In this document: piece after piece, positions 1 through 9,340 of the stretch | Layout of the letters: each line of letters opens with the position of its first letter | Position numbering within the stretch: position 1 is the stretch's first letter | Source of the DNA: Allantophomopsis cytisporea | Taxonomy: Eukaryota > Ascomycota > Leotiomycetes > Phacidiales > Phacidiaceae | NCBI GenBank assembly: GCA_024752435.1 | Contig: CP103025.1 | Location: 1,488,001 to 1,552,000, forward strand | Direction: 5' to 3' | DNA: 64,000 nt | Position numbers and translations under genes: made by a program | The notes under the pieces: model-generated | Seen by the model: only the letters and a program-made list of their open reading frames with translations | Databases searched by the model: none | What the model was told of the DNA's origin: nothing

Positions 1-1000
1 CAGACCTCAGCGACCTCCTCTCAAGACCAATGATATTCGTTGCAAATATCAGAAACGGTTGCATGACTGCAGAAGCAGCCAACTTAGTATACCCAAACTC
101 AGGCCCTGATGTTGGTATCAACACTAATCACTCAGCACCGCCTATTGGGGACTGTTCGTCGCTTAGGATCCCAAATGTATCCAGCAATTATTCCCTGGCT
201 AGGATGACTATTACATCTGCTGAGTCAATTGTTGCTTCAAGAATACACCAAGTACGATCTAAAGTACCTCAACTTCTACAGCGTCCGATGAAGTCACTTT
301 AAGTATGTTACCCAACGCTGCTTCCACTGCTTCCAGCGCACCTTACTCTACACAGGCTTACTCGATCTTCGACGGGTCCTATTCCGATCGAGTTTCGTCC
401 ACTTTCTTGCATAACACATTCATATCTCCTTTTTCAAGTGCAGGAGCGGAAACTTCGACTGCGTTACCTGTCATAGAAAGCAGAGCTATCAGTACTGTGT
501 TAACAACACTCACCATGACTTCGCTCAGAGATCCGCGGAAAGCACTACCAACCCCGACGATACCACAGTTAATCACTCTCTTACAGTAGCATCCAGGATC
601 TCACTTTCCCCCCACATCCCTTCAATCAACCATACCAAGCATTCAGATCATCTCTCCGATGCCCAAGGCTTCTAACGGAATATCTCGGGCAAATACAACG
701 ACCCCGCTTCAATCCATTGAAGTACCATCTACTGAAACCCCGGCCAAACTATCTTCGCTTGCAGTGCAAATCCAGCTTCACGGGCCCGTCTACTTCCGTC
801 TACTTCATTGAATCCGCCTCCTGTATTGACAACATTGAAGACTAGCATGCGCTCGGCACAACATCCGATCTGGGGCATATCTCTCCCACCGCCAGTGACC
901 CTGTCTACCTGATTTGATAAGGGTTTATCATCGTCCCTTACGGCCCTGATAAACCCACTCCTCCCAGACCTCCTGTGGCGAGGATGGACTTAGTACGATT
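1..1000 (-). pseudogene. Possible decayed gene relic
   Basis: No intact gene is visible here. Read on the minus strand, several stretches look like protein but sit in different frames and are broken by stops. One open piece lies at 576-379. A second runs from about 260 to the left edge with two in-frame stops. A Gly-rich stretch lies near 960-990. Positions 513-468 resemble a 46-nt intron, with a GTGAGT donor, a CTGAT-like branch site and a GACAG acceptor, but splicing it out does not restore a frame. I could not assign a family. Chance open stretches are a fair alternative. Confidence 0.2.
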
Positions 1001-1816
1001 GATCAGATGATCTCCGTAGCTATAATTTGAATATTCCTCATGTTAATCGGGTATTCGAGATGCCGAATATATTATGAAGGTGCTAGTCCAGCAAGAGGAG
1101 TTTAGCATTATTTTTTTCTTTTTGATACACAATTTACTCTAAATGAGTAGATACCATTTATCTAACTGCCTTCAATGTTTACTGCACGAGTATTTTTGCT
1201 TTGTTTGATGGTAAGATGACGATGATTGTGGGACGTCTCCCTTCGGAGCACTCACAGGTCTCAATCTGTTTTGTGTACTTGGACTCTACCGAAAGATACC
1301 TGTTATTATGCGAGAATTGGCTTTCCCACCATGCTCCAATTCGTCGCCAAAGAACTTAGGTATTGCTATCAACTATATCATACAAAATGATTAGAAACAA
1401 TCTCAGACACTTGCTGCTGTTTACATATCCCAATCCATCTTTGAAATTAAATTGCCAGTTTTATCCTGTGAAGCTCGAACTGATTTCTGATAAAAAGCAG
1501 TAGCGACAACAACAATATCAGCTATTTTTGTCATAGCCATCATCTGCCCATATGCCGAATCGTATGTGACAGATCAAACTACATCTTTCCGAGACTCATG
1601 CATTATGCTTAAACTTTGTGGCTCTTAATGAGTGGTTGTCATACAAGTAACATATATGTTCTACCTTGTAGGCATTCTACAACACCAACTGCCCAAATCC
1701 GTAGACCAAACAATACAATCTTCACTTCCAAACAACGAGTCATAGCAAGATCCAACATATAGAAGGCGAGTCTCGAGATTTCAACGATTCGAACATCCCC
1801 GTAGCGCATCAGTATA
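1001..1816. other. AT-rich non-coding stretch
   Basis: I see no open frame of note, no RNA gene and no clear repeat. The sequence is AT-rich with many short stop-filled frames on both strands. Confidence 0.5.
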
Positions 1817-2119
1817 CTATATAATATTGGCCCCTAAATTTGCCAAGTTGACGATGCTAAAAGACATAATCATTAGGAATGCTGGTTGCTTTGGAGCATA
1901 CAATTGGCAGTTGCTGCAGCTTTCATCATCACAATCACCCATCCTCTCCTCACAGTCTTCTACATCGTTGTCGTTCCTACATGCTTGAGCTGACTGGCAG
2001 CTATCTAAGAGCCCAACCCAGTCATTTAGATTCCCATGGCGAGTAGAGCAGATGTGATTGAGTATAATGAAACCACCCAAAGGGCAGCTATACAAGTGCG
2101 AACTCATACTAGTAAGCAT
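1817..2119 (-). CDS. Possible small Cys-rich protein, unrecognised
   Basis: This ATG-started frame of 100 codons has about eight cysteines, with a dense block of Cys and acidic residues (CEE, CDD and CSNC groups) around residues 50-75. A hydrophobic stretch at the C-terminus could span a membrane. There is no N-terminal signal peptide in this frame, so if the gene is real an upstream exon may be missing. It lies about 300 nt downstream of the end of the polygalacturonase gene and on the same strand. No family is recognised. It may equally be a chance frame. Confidence 0.22.
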   Translation of the reverse strand: MLTSMSSHLYSCPLGGFIILNHICSTRHGNLNDWVGLLDSCQSAQACRNDNDVEDCEERMGDCDDESCSNCQLYAPKQPAFLMIMSFSIVNLANLGANII

Positions 2120-2434
2120 AATATCTAAGACTTGAAGATGCACACAGTACAATGAAACATCTCATGCTCACGTTTTTCACAGTATGGAAAGGTCACGCGA
2201 AGCCGTCTCAAAAGCACACCATCTATGGAATCAAATCGCGGATTTATTTCTCTAAAGAATATAGGTACAAGAAGAGCTAGAGTGATAAGGAAGGAGACCT
2301 CCCAAAAATGGACAAGCTAAAATGCCGCAGCGCTAAAACGAAGCATCAAATATCGACAAGCCATGGCTGGAATTAGGGGATGAAAGAACTAGGAAACATT
2401 TTCTGGGGGTGACTCCATCTGTGTAGTTGTTTGT

Positions 2435-4037
2435 CTACTCGCAGGTGCTGTCATCGCCGGAATCTGGGACTGTGGTCTCGACAGCCGACTTGGTCTTGGT
2501 GGAAGAGGCTGAGGAGGTGGTCTTGCTGGACTTGGAGGTCTTGGTGGAGCTGGACTTGGTGGAAGTCTTGGCAGAGCTGGACTTGGTGGAAGACGCGGCA
2601 GCAGTGGTCTTTGTGGAAGACTCCGAGTCGGTGGTCTTAGTCGAGGAAGCCTTTTCGGTAGACGATGACTTTGCGGCAGAAGACTTTGCAGTTGAGGAAG
2701 CTTTTGTGGTCGAGGAGGCAGCAGATGAGGCAGCAGAAGAGGCAACAGCAGTGGAAGAAGCTGCTGCTGAAGAAACAACAGAGGAGCTTGAGGCGGAAGA
2801 CGAAGAGGACCCAGAAGATGAGCCTAGTAAGTACCCAATCAGCATGGCTTATTAACAAATTGATGAACGTTTAGTAACTGTGGGTTATCTAACAAGAGGC
2901 GCCAGTTGGGATGTTCTCGCAATCAGAGGAGTCATCACCACCGGTGATGGAAACACCAGTCCAGGTCCAGTCGGAGCAGGATCCGTCACCACAAAGGATG
3001 TAGATGTTAACACCACCGTCAGCAACGGAGCCAGTGACAGTGTCGACGGTAAGGTTGGTGATTGGGACACCGGTGGTTGGCTTGCCAGTTGGGGAACCGT
3101 TCTCGTAATCCTGCTCAATGACGATACCGTACTTGGCAATGTTGGAGATGGTGATGTCCTTGAAGGTAACGCCGTCAACGGTTCCGGTGGCATCAGAGAC
3201 GGTCTTGATACGGATACCGTTGTCAGAGTCGGAGACGGTAGAGGAGGAGATGGTGATATCGGAAACGTCGTTGTCAGAGCGGCCACCTACGGATCCGATG
3301 GAAAGACCGTGTCCACCAGAGCAAGTTCCGCCGGTGAAGGTGATGCTGGTTCCAGAGTTGACGGCCAAGCAGTCATCCTGGTTCTTGACAACGGCATTGG
3401 AGATGGTGATATCAGAGGAGGATCCAACGTCGAAGGCATCGGTGTTGTGTCCACCGTCATCGCCGTCTCCGGCAGAGTTGTCGATGTTGATAGAATCAAG
3501 AGTAAGACCCTCAGCAGAGTTGACGGAGAAGACCTGGACTGGAGAGTTGAGAATGTTGATGCCGCTGATGCTGGAAGTACCCTTCAAGCTGTGGGCGTAG
3601 AAGAACTTTGGCTTGGTGACACCTCCGTTGGATCCCTCACCATCCCAGTACTGGTCTCCGTTACCGTTGAGAACGTTACCAGAAGCACCAGTGACAACAA
3701 TGTCGGTTCCAGAAACAGAAACCAATGGTCCAGACCACTCCTCGTACTCGAAGGAGGTGGTTCCAGTGAAGGTAACAGCGGTACCGTCGTTGAGGTCAGT
3801 CAAGTCGAGGGTCTCTCCACCTGGAACAGTGATGCTGTCAATGACAATGGTAGCACAGGCAGTCTTGGACTTGGATACGGCACTGGCATCAGTGAAGGTA
3901 CAGGCAGTACCGGAGCTGCGCTTGACGGCGTTAGCCAAGTCGGGGGCAGCAGTTGGAGCTGGAGCTGGAGCAGCAGCAACAAGGGAGGCGCCAGCGCTAA
4001 TCAGGAGCCCGAGGGCGGCATTGGTAATATGAACCAT
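2435..4037 (-). CDS. pg1: Secreted endopolygalacturonase (GH28), BcPG1-like, with possible alternative C-terminal tail
   Basis: The enzyme hydrolyses internal alpha-1,4 bonds of de-esterified pectin outside the cell. The intron-free core (4037-2889) encodes 382 residues: a signal peptide (about 1-22), an Ala/Pro-rich propeptide and a Lys-Arg cleavage site at 39-40. The GH28 active-site motifs are all present: NTD at 198-200, the Asp pair at 221-222, His243 in GGHG, and RIK at 276-278. The core ends with the usual Gly-Ala-Ser-Cys and a TAG stop. A 70-nt intron-like segment (2893-2824) begins inside that stop (TGT-TAG). Removing it rebuilds the last Cys codon and opens 128 more residues, almost all Ser, Thr, Ala and Lys, down to a stop at 2435 (510 residues in total). 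Either form could be the main product. The GTTAGA donor is weak, so the short form may dominate. The gene lies head to head with the pectin methylesterase at 8308. The core assignment is firm and the tail is inferred. Confidence 0.93.
2824..2893 (-). other. Candidate optional intron overlapping the pg1 stop codon
   Basis: The segment starts GTTAGA and ends TACTAG. A GCTGAT branch-like sequence lies about 20 nt before the acceptor, and its length (70 nt) matches other introns in the window. Its first two bases are the last base of the final Cys codon and the first base of the stop. Splicing gives TGC in place of TGT, so the Cys stays and translation continues in frame. Confidence 0.5.
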
Positions 4038-4178
4038 TTTGAAATTTGTAAAGAAGGTTGAACGTCACAGACGGTAAATGAATGAATGAGTAAGAAAAAA
4101 GAAGGACTGAAGAGGCAGCTGAAGAATGATGCTCAGGATGCTGATGAAAGGAAAATAAGAAGAGAGATATCAAGCATA

Positions 4179-4186
4179 CTTATATG
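4179..4186 (-). promoter_or_regulatory. TATA-like box of the polygalacturonase gene
   Basis: CATATAAG on the minus strand lies about 142 nt before the start codon. This leaves room for a leader of roughly 110 nt. The call rests on sequence and spacing only. Confidence 0.4.
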
Positions 4187-5433
4187 AACTTGATCCGAAT
4201 TGAAGATGATAAGTTGGAGGCGATTCCAACCTGCATCGTAGCTAGGTCCGTATGGATAAGATGTGGGTACTCAATGGACTGACGACTTTCCATTACAATA
4301 TGCCCATGTCTAGTGTAATGTCTTCGATATAGCATGTGCTTGAGTTTGGGGGCTTTTACAAACAATGGCCAAGGAAATGACACGAGGGTTAAACGTTGTT
4401 CGACGTATTCTTTTTGGAACACAGATCTGCACGGCTTACTTTTCCATACTTCGTAGAAGAAGTTTCCTGATGGTCGAAAGCAAGCACCACTGGCATGATC
4501 AGGGTCCAGGGATCATGCAACATTGCCAAGCGCAGATACCTCAACCCTGAACCTTTTCCTGAACCGCGATGCGTAATCGGGTAGTGTTTGTGCTTCCCCC
4601 CCATGGACCACCTCCGTAGTCACGATGGTGAGTGACCGATGCTTGAGCTGTCAATCTGTGTGGGCGCCTGAACTGTGCTTTTGCGGCTGTAATTGCCCTT
4701 GCTATTGCCAAGATAGTAATGATCTACACTCCTCTGTTGGTTGAGAATATTCCCTTAATATTCCCAAAGTGAGAGCAATCTATCATCAATCGAGAAGAAG
4801 GCACTGGGGCAATCTGCAGATAGTTCGATAGATTGAGGGGGCTCAGGAGAAGGGATGTGCTGCGCATTGCTGCGTCGTACAATATACGATGTGTATAGGA
4901 TGTATAAAGTGATGGTTTCCATTTACGGGTTACAACAAAGTAATTAATCTATTTTGTCTACCCTGACGAATCGAACCCGGTCAATAGGTGGAGTATTGTG
5001 TTGTGACAGACAGTTACATAGATTGAGATATAGGGGTGTAAGAATGTTTCGAGCAGAGCACCAGAGTGGAGATGTTGTCTGTAGTAGATTAACGAACGGC
5101 GCGTAGCGAGAATGCGGAGAAGGGCGTTTGCAGGTACATAGACATTGTTCATGCAAGCACACAGACAACCTCACTCTCCTCGGTATTTAGGAGCTTACCG
5201 CGGTCTCGATATGTAAGAGTGGCCGGTGAACTTCAAATCTGATCGGATAATGATCCAGGACATTGGAGATCGACATGCTCAGTCCACCTTCTTCATCCGT
5301 TCAAACAAGTCCACACAATCCGCTCATTTAGTATATACTCCACAATTCCATTGAGCTTCAGATTAGAAAAGAAGAGACGCAGTATTGACCTCATTTACAG
5401 CTAGCCATTGCGAAGATGCTTGGTCGACGCTTA

Positions 5434-5471
5434 GGCAATGCTTGTGCAATGCTTGTGCAATGCTTGTGCAA
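5434..5471. repeat. 11-nt tandem repeat, about 3 copies
   Basis: The unit GCAATGCTTGT is repeated head to tail about three times in non-coding DNA upstream of the polygalacturonase gene. Confidence 0.8.
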
Positions 5472-6243
5472 ACCTGCTGCATATTGATGACATCCTACCC
5501 AGTTGCCACGAAAAGGGGCTGTGAAGGCGCCTGCATTGGTGCATTCAATGCATTGATTTACAGTCCAACCCTCTCGAACTATGTATGTACGATACACATT
5601 CGATCGACAGCATATCGCAATCCCTCTGGCTGTGGTTAAACTTAAGCTTCATGAACCTACTTCATAGGAGACGACATCGGTATAGAATGCAAGATTATGC
5701 CAAGTGAGCGATTTCATGTACAGTATGGATATGCATCATGGAGAAAACTAACCTTCACCATCAGTCATCGTCAAACATGGACAATACAGCAACAGCTGTA
5801 TCTCCTATTCATAGAGGACTTACGTACACATACATGCTATACGCATTCGACTCTACATACAGAACACCCTTGGATACATGGTGATATAGTGGAGCCCAGT
5901 CCGCCCGCATGGCGATTCCGATATGCGCACTGGGCTACTGTATTCTGTTGATATATTCCGATATTCCGACATTTTGTATATTTCGTCTGTTCTTTGTCTT
6001 TGATTAATATAAACATATGGCCGAATTCCCCGAGAACAAATCAATTACACTTCATGGAGAGAATGTAGAGAGAGAGAGAGCATGTACTCCATGTGTACAG
6101 TCAAGTGTCGCATTCGGACTTTCGCGTTTACGCAGTCGGCATAGACACAATGATGGTGCAGGTACGTACCCACACAATATTTCGAATCTTGGTTACCGAC
6201 GCCGGCTGTACCTGGTTTCGTCTGTCAGTGCTGTACATACGTA

Positions 6244-6269
6244 TCCATCCATCCATCCATCCATCCATG
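6244..6269. repeat. CCAT tetranucleotide microsatellite
   Basis: About six perfect CCAT units lie in the pg1-pme1 intergenic region. Confidence 0.9.
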
Positions 6270-7445
6270 AACTGCACAACTCACATACCCGTCACGTTGG
6301 AATTGGAATACGACGGTAATACGAAATGCACCGAAGCCACGTTACATGCGACAGAACATGTCATCAGTCATCATCGCTCGTAGAAATTTCCCTCTCGGAA
6401 TTTCGTATTGATTGCCAATACGCGTCTTGGGCACAGAACAGTACATAGTACTTTCTTTCAATTGAGCCATCACCGTGGACAGCATCATCCTTCACTCTCC
6501 ACCCTCAACTTCACAGCAACTTCACAGCAACTTCATAGCAACATCATGCGCAAATTGTTCAATCTATGATTCTAGAAATATACACACATGCACGCTGTAC
6601 TCCATACTTCATACTTGATACTTCATACACTCCACATACGTACTCCCTATATTTCTCCACAGTTGCGCAAACAACGCCACGATATGAGAACGATCCATTG
6701 AACTCCATAGACTTCGGAGAGAATATAAAGTGCAGCGAGAAACCGTGTCTCACCACAGATTTCTACTCCTTTGATCGATGAATGTTACAGTACGCGTTCG
6801 GCCATGTGGAAAGGTTCCCTTCATACAGACTTCAGCTTATAATCTCCCTTTATATCCACAATACAAACCTTTCCTCACCTAAAACCGGCTCGTCCATATC
6901 ATATTCCAATTTGCTATTCTCGTGTTATATCCGATTCTCAACTTTCAATTTTTTGCATTCTTTTTTTTTGTTTTGTTTTTGTTTTTTGGTGCTTTTGCCA
7001 GGGAAGATGTTTGGATTCTCGTAACCAGAAATAGGGTACATAGTTTTCGCCTATGTATGTACTTATACATCAAGTACCTGCATCCCTACCTGGTCGTTTC
7101 ATACTGCCCGACCCGACTTTATCACCTCTGGGTGACTCCTTCATCATCGTTAGTTTCTTCAGTTTGTGGATTAGATCAAACGGTGCCGTAGCTATTCTTG
7201 TTATATTCCTTCCGTCCTCCTTCCGACGTCGTTGATCTTTCACCCCAAAGGATAGTAGTATCGAGACCAGCCATGTGTGTGTGTATCCATAGCACATACT
7301 TCAAGATTACTTGATAATTTCATTATCACGGCAACAACGTTTATGTCCCAGTGTACCAGGTGCCGAAGTCTTCCCAGTCTTATTGGTGGAGCTTTCTCGT
7401 GGGCTCTTTTCCGACCACTGACCTCGCTCAATGCCCACATTTTGA

Positions 7446-7793
7446 TCAGACGACAACCTTCAACTTTCTGCCTGTACGGAAAATCTCAGGATCTTTTTGC
7501 ATTACGGTGATATCACAATCCATATCTACATCTAGCACGTAGCAATTCACATATGAGTTTGAACGGCCTCTGCCGTCGAGAATCCTAGAGCCATCGTCGT
7601 CAGCAGTTTCGGAGCTTTGGCAGAATATCGTCAAGACCCCGCGGTGCACGCTGTCCCTCGGAGAATTATGTTTCTCCAGTGCAGCACTCACGATGGCGGC
7701 GTCGTCGGTGCAGAAAGCCAGGCACAGAGACCATGCAGGCGCTCGCAGCTTCAACTCGCGGATTTTCTTGGCCTCCTTTACATCTGAGCCCAT
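7446..7793 (-). CDS. Doubtful orphan ORF, 115 residues
   Basis: This is an intron-free ATG-started frame in the pme1 upstream region. The predicted protein is hydrophilic with scattered Cys, no signal peptide, no membrane span and no family I recognise. It overlaps the likely far-upstream promoter of the methylesterase on the opposite strand. It could be a small lineage-specific gene or a chance frame. Confidence 0.2.
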   Translation of the reverse strand: MGSDVKEAKKIRELKLRAPAWSLCLAFCTDDAAIVSAALEKHNSPRDSVHRGVLTIFCQSSETADDDGSRILDGRGRSNSYVNCYVLDVDMDCDITVMQKDPEIFRTGRKLKVVV

Positions 7794-8174
7794 GGCATGA
7801 TCCGCGGGATCCCTGCCCGCAATATGTTCGCGACGCCTGTCCTCACGCCATGCAAAACAAAGCTACGGGGACCCAATTATCGTTCACATCGTTTCAATGG
7901 ATTTACTTTTCAAGTTGAAACTTGTCCAGCTGATTTGTGAATCTCAGCCGCCTCATCTGTGACGAGGCAGTAAACCCTTCGAAATTCCAGCAAAATCCTC
8001 GGATGCTGTCCTGACGTCGGCAAATCTGCAGCCACCAGCTCTTTGCCGACGACTACCCCATGTTGCAATGTAGGTGCTACGGGAAATCTCTTAGAGTTTC
8101 CTTGGTTATTTCCGATTGTATCATTGTCCTCCTCAATGAGGCTTCTTATCTTGAGATCGTCAATTCGGTTGCTT

Positions 8175-8182
8175 CTATAAGG
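8175..8182 (+). promoter_or_regulatory. TATA-like box of the pectin methylesterase gene
   Basis: CTATAAGG lies about 126 nt before the ATG and is followed by a pyrimidine-rich leader. The spacing mirrors that of the polygalacturonase gene. Confidence 0.4.
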
Positions 8183-8307
8183 GTAGGCTGTTTTCCATCA
8201 AAACGTTTCTTTCTTTTTCATCGCGAGCTTCAAGTTGCGAACTCCCCTGACGTTCTTTCTATTCTCTTCCATTCATTTATCAAACATATATTCTCAGTCT
8301 AGCCATC

Positions 8308-9340
8308 ATGCGCTGCTCTTTACTTACTCTGGGATCCATGATCTCAGCTGTGCTGGCCACAGCTCGTACTTCGCCGCCATCGGGTGCCATTACTGTGGGT
8401 TCCAGCGGAACCTACTCGACCATTCAAGATGCTGTCGACTCTTTGAGTACCAGCTCCACCACTGCCCAGAGCATCTTCATCTACTCTGGTACCTATGAGG
8501 AGCAGGTCTACATCCCAACCCGCAAGGCTATCCTCACCATCTATGGAGAGACTGAGGACACTTCCTCATACTCTGGTAACTTGGTCACCATCACCAACAG
8601 CGCAAGCTTGTTGACATCTTCTGATGATGACGAGACTGGTAAGCAGCTCACATGGAATTGGCTCGCAGTACCTTTATTGACACCCCCAAGCTACTCTCCG
8701 TAACTGGGCTCCAGGAGCACAGGTTTACAACATCAACATCAAGAACACCTACGGCAAGGGCTCCCAAGCTCTCGCCTTGAGCGCCTACGGAAGCGAGCAA
8801 GGTTACTACGGCGTTGGACTCTACGGATACCAGGACACCCTCCTCGCTGAGACTGGCAAGCAATATTACGCCAACTCTTACATCGAGGGAGCCGTGGACT
8901 TCATCTTCGGCCAGAGTGGCTACATCTGGATCGAGAACACTGACATTGCCATCACCGCTGGTGGCGGAGCTGTCACTGCTGCTGGTCCAGCCTCCTCATC
9001 CGTCGGTTTCTTCGTCATCTCCAACTCCAACGTTGCCGCCTCCTCCGACTCCAGCGCCTCCTCCGGTTCCGCCTACCTCGGTCGTCCATGGACCGAGTAC
9101 GCCAAGGTCATGTTCCAGTCCTGCACCCTCTCTGACGTTATCAACTCCGCCGGTTGGGAGGTCTGGAGCTCTTCTGATGCCCGCACCGACGACGTCAAGT
9201 TCGAGGAGTACGACAACACTGGTGATGGAGCTTCCGGCACCCGTGCTTCCTTTGCTACTACTGCTAGCTCTGCCATCGAAATCTCTACTATCCTTGGCTC
9301 TGACTACGCCGATTGGATCGACAGCGACTACCTTTCCTAA
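8308..9340 (+). CDS. pme1: Secreted pectin methylesterase (CE8)
   Basis: The enzyme removes methyl groups from pectin outside the cell and so exposes the substrate for polygalacturonase. Two exons, 8308-8638 and 8691-9340, join across a 52-nt intron (GTAAGC to CCCAAG) to give 326 residues. The hydrophobic N-terminus (about 1-18) is a signal peptide. CE8 signatures are in order: GYQDT with the acid/base Asp at 159, VDFIFG with the nucleophile Asp at 180, and LGRPW with Arg242 and Trp244. No C-terminal anchor or extra domain is seen. The length is normal for a fungal pectin methylesterase. The gene is divergent from the endopolygalacturonase at 4037, so the two steps of pectin breakdown lie side by side. 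The Bcpme1-type name is inferred from remembered similarity. Confidence 0.93.

Larger units (their letters stand above)
4038..8307. other. 4.3-kb divergent intergenic region between pg1 and pme1
   Basis: No sound gene is visible. The region must hold the promoters of both pectinase genes, each with a TATA-like box 125-145 nt before its ATG. It contains a three-copy 11-nt repeat near 5434-5471, an AG run near 6068, a CCAT repeat at 6244-6269 and a short CTTCA-CAGCAA repeat near 6510-6545. One ATG-started minus-strand frame (7793-7446) is listed separately. Confidence 0.6.

Noticed and set aside
2427..2855. Long plus-strand frames opposite the Ser/Thr tail of the polygalacturonase
   Set aside because: The low-complexity sequence leaves several frames open on both strands. 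The plus-strand products are Glu/Ala- or Arg/Trp-rich shadows without context.
4960..4995. tRNA B-box-like GGGTTCGATTC on the minus strand
   Set aside because: No matching A box, acceptor stem or full cloverleaf can be drawn around it. Other GGTTCGAT-like spots (near 1785, 28470 and 42220) fail in the same way.
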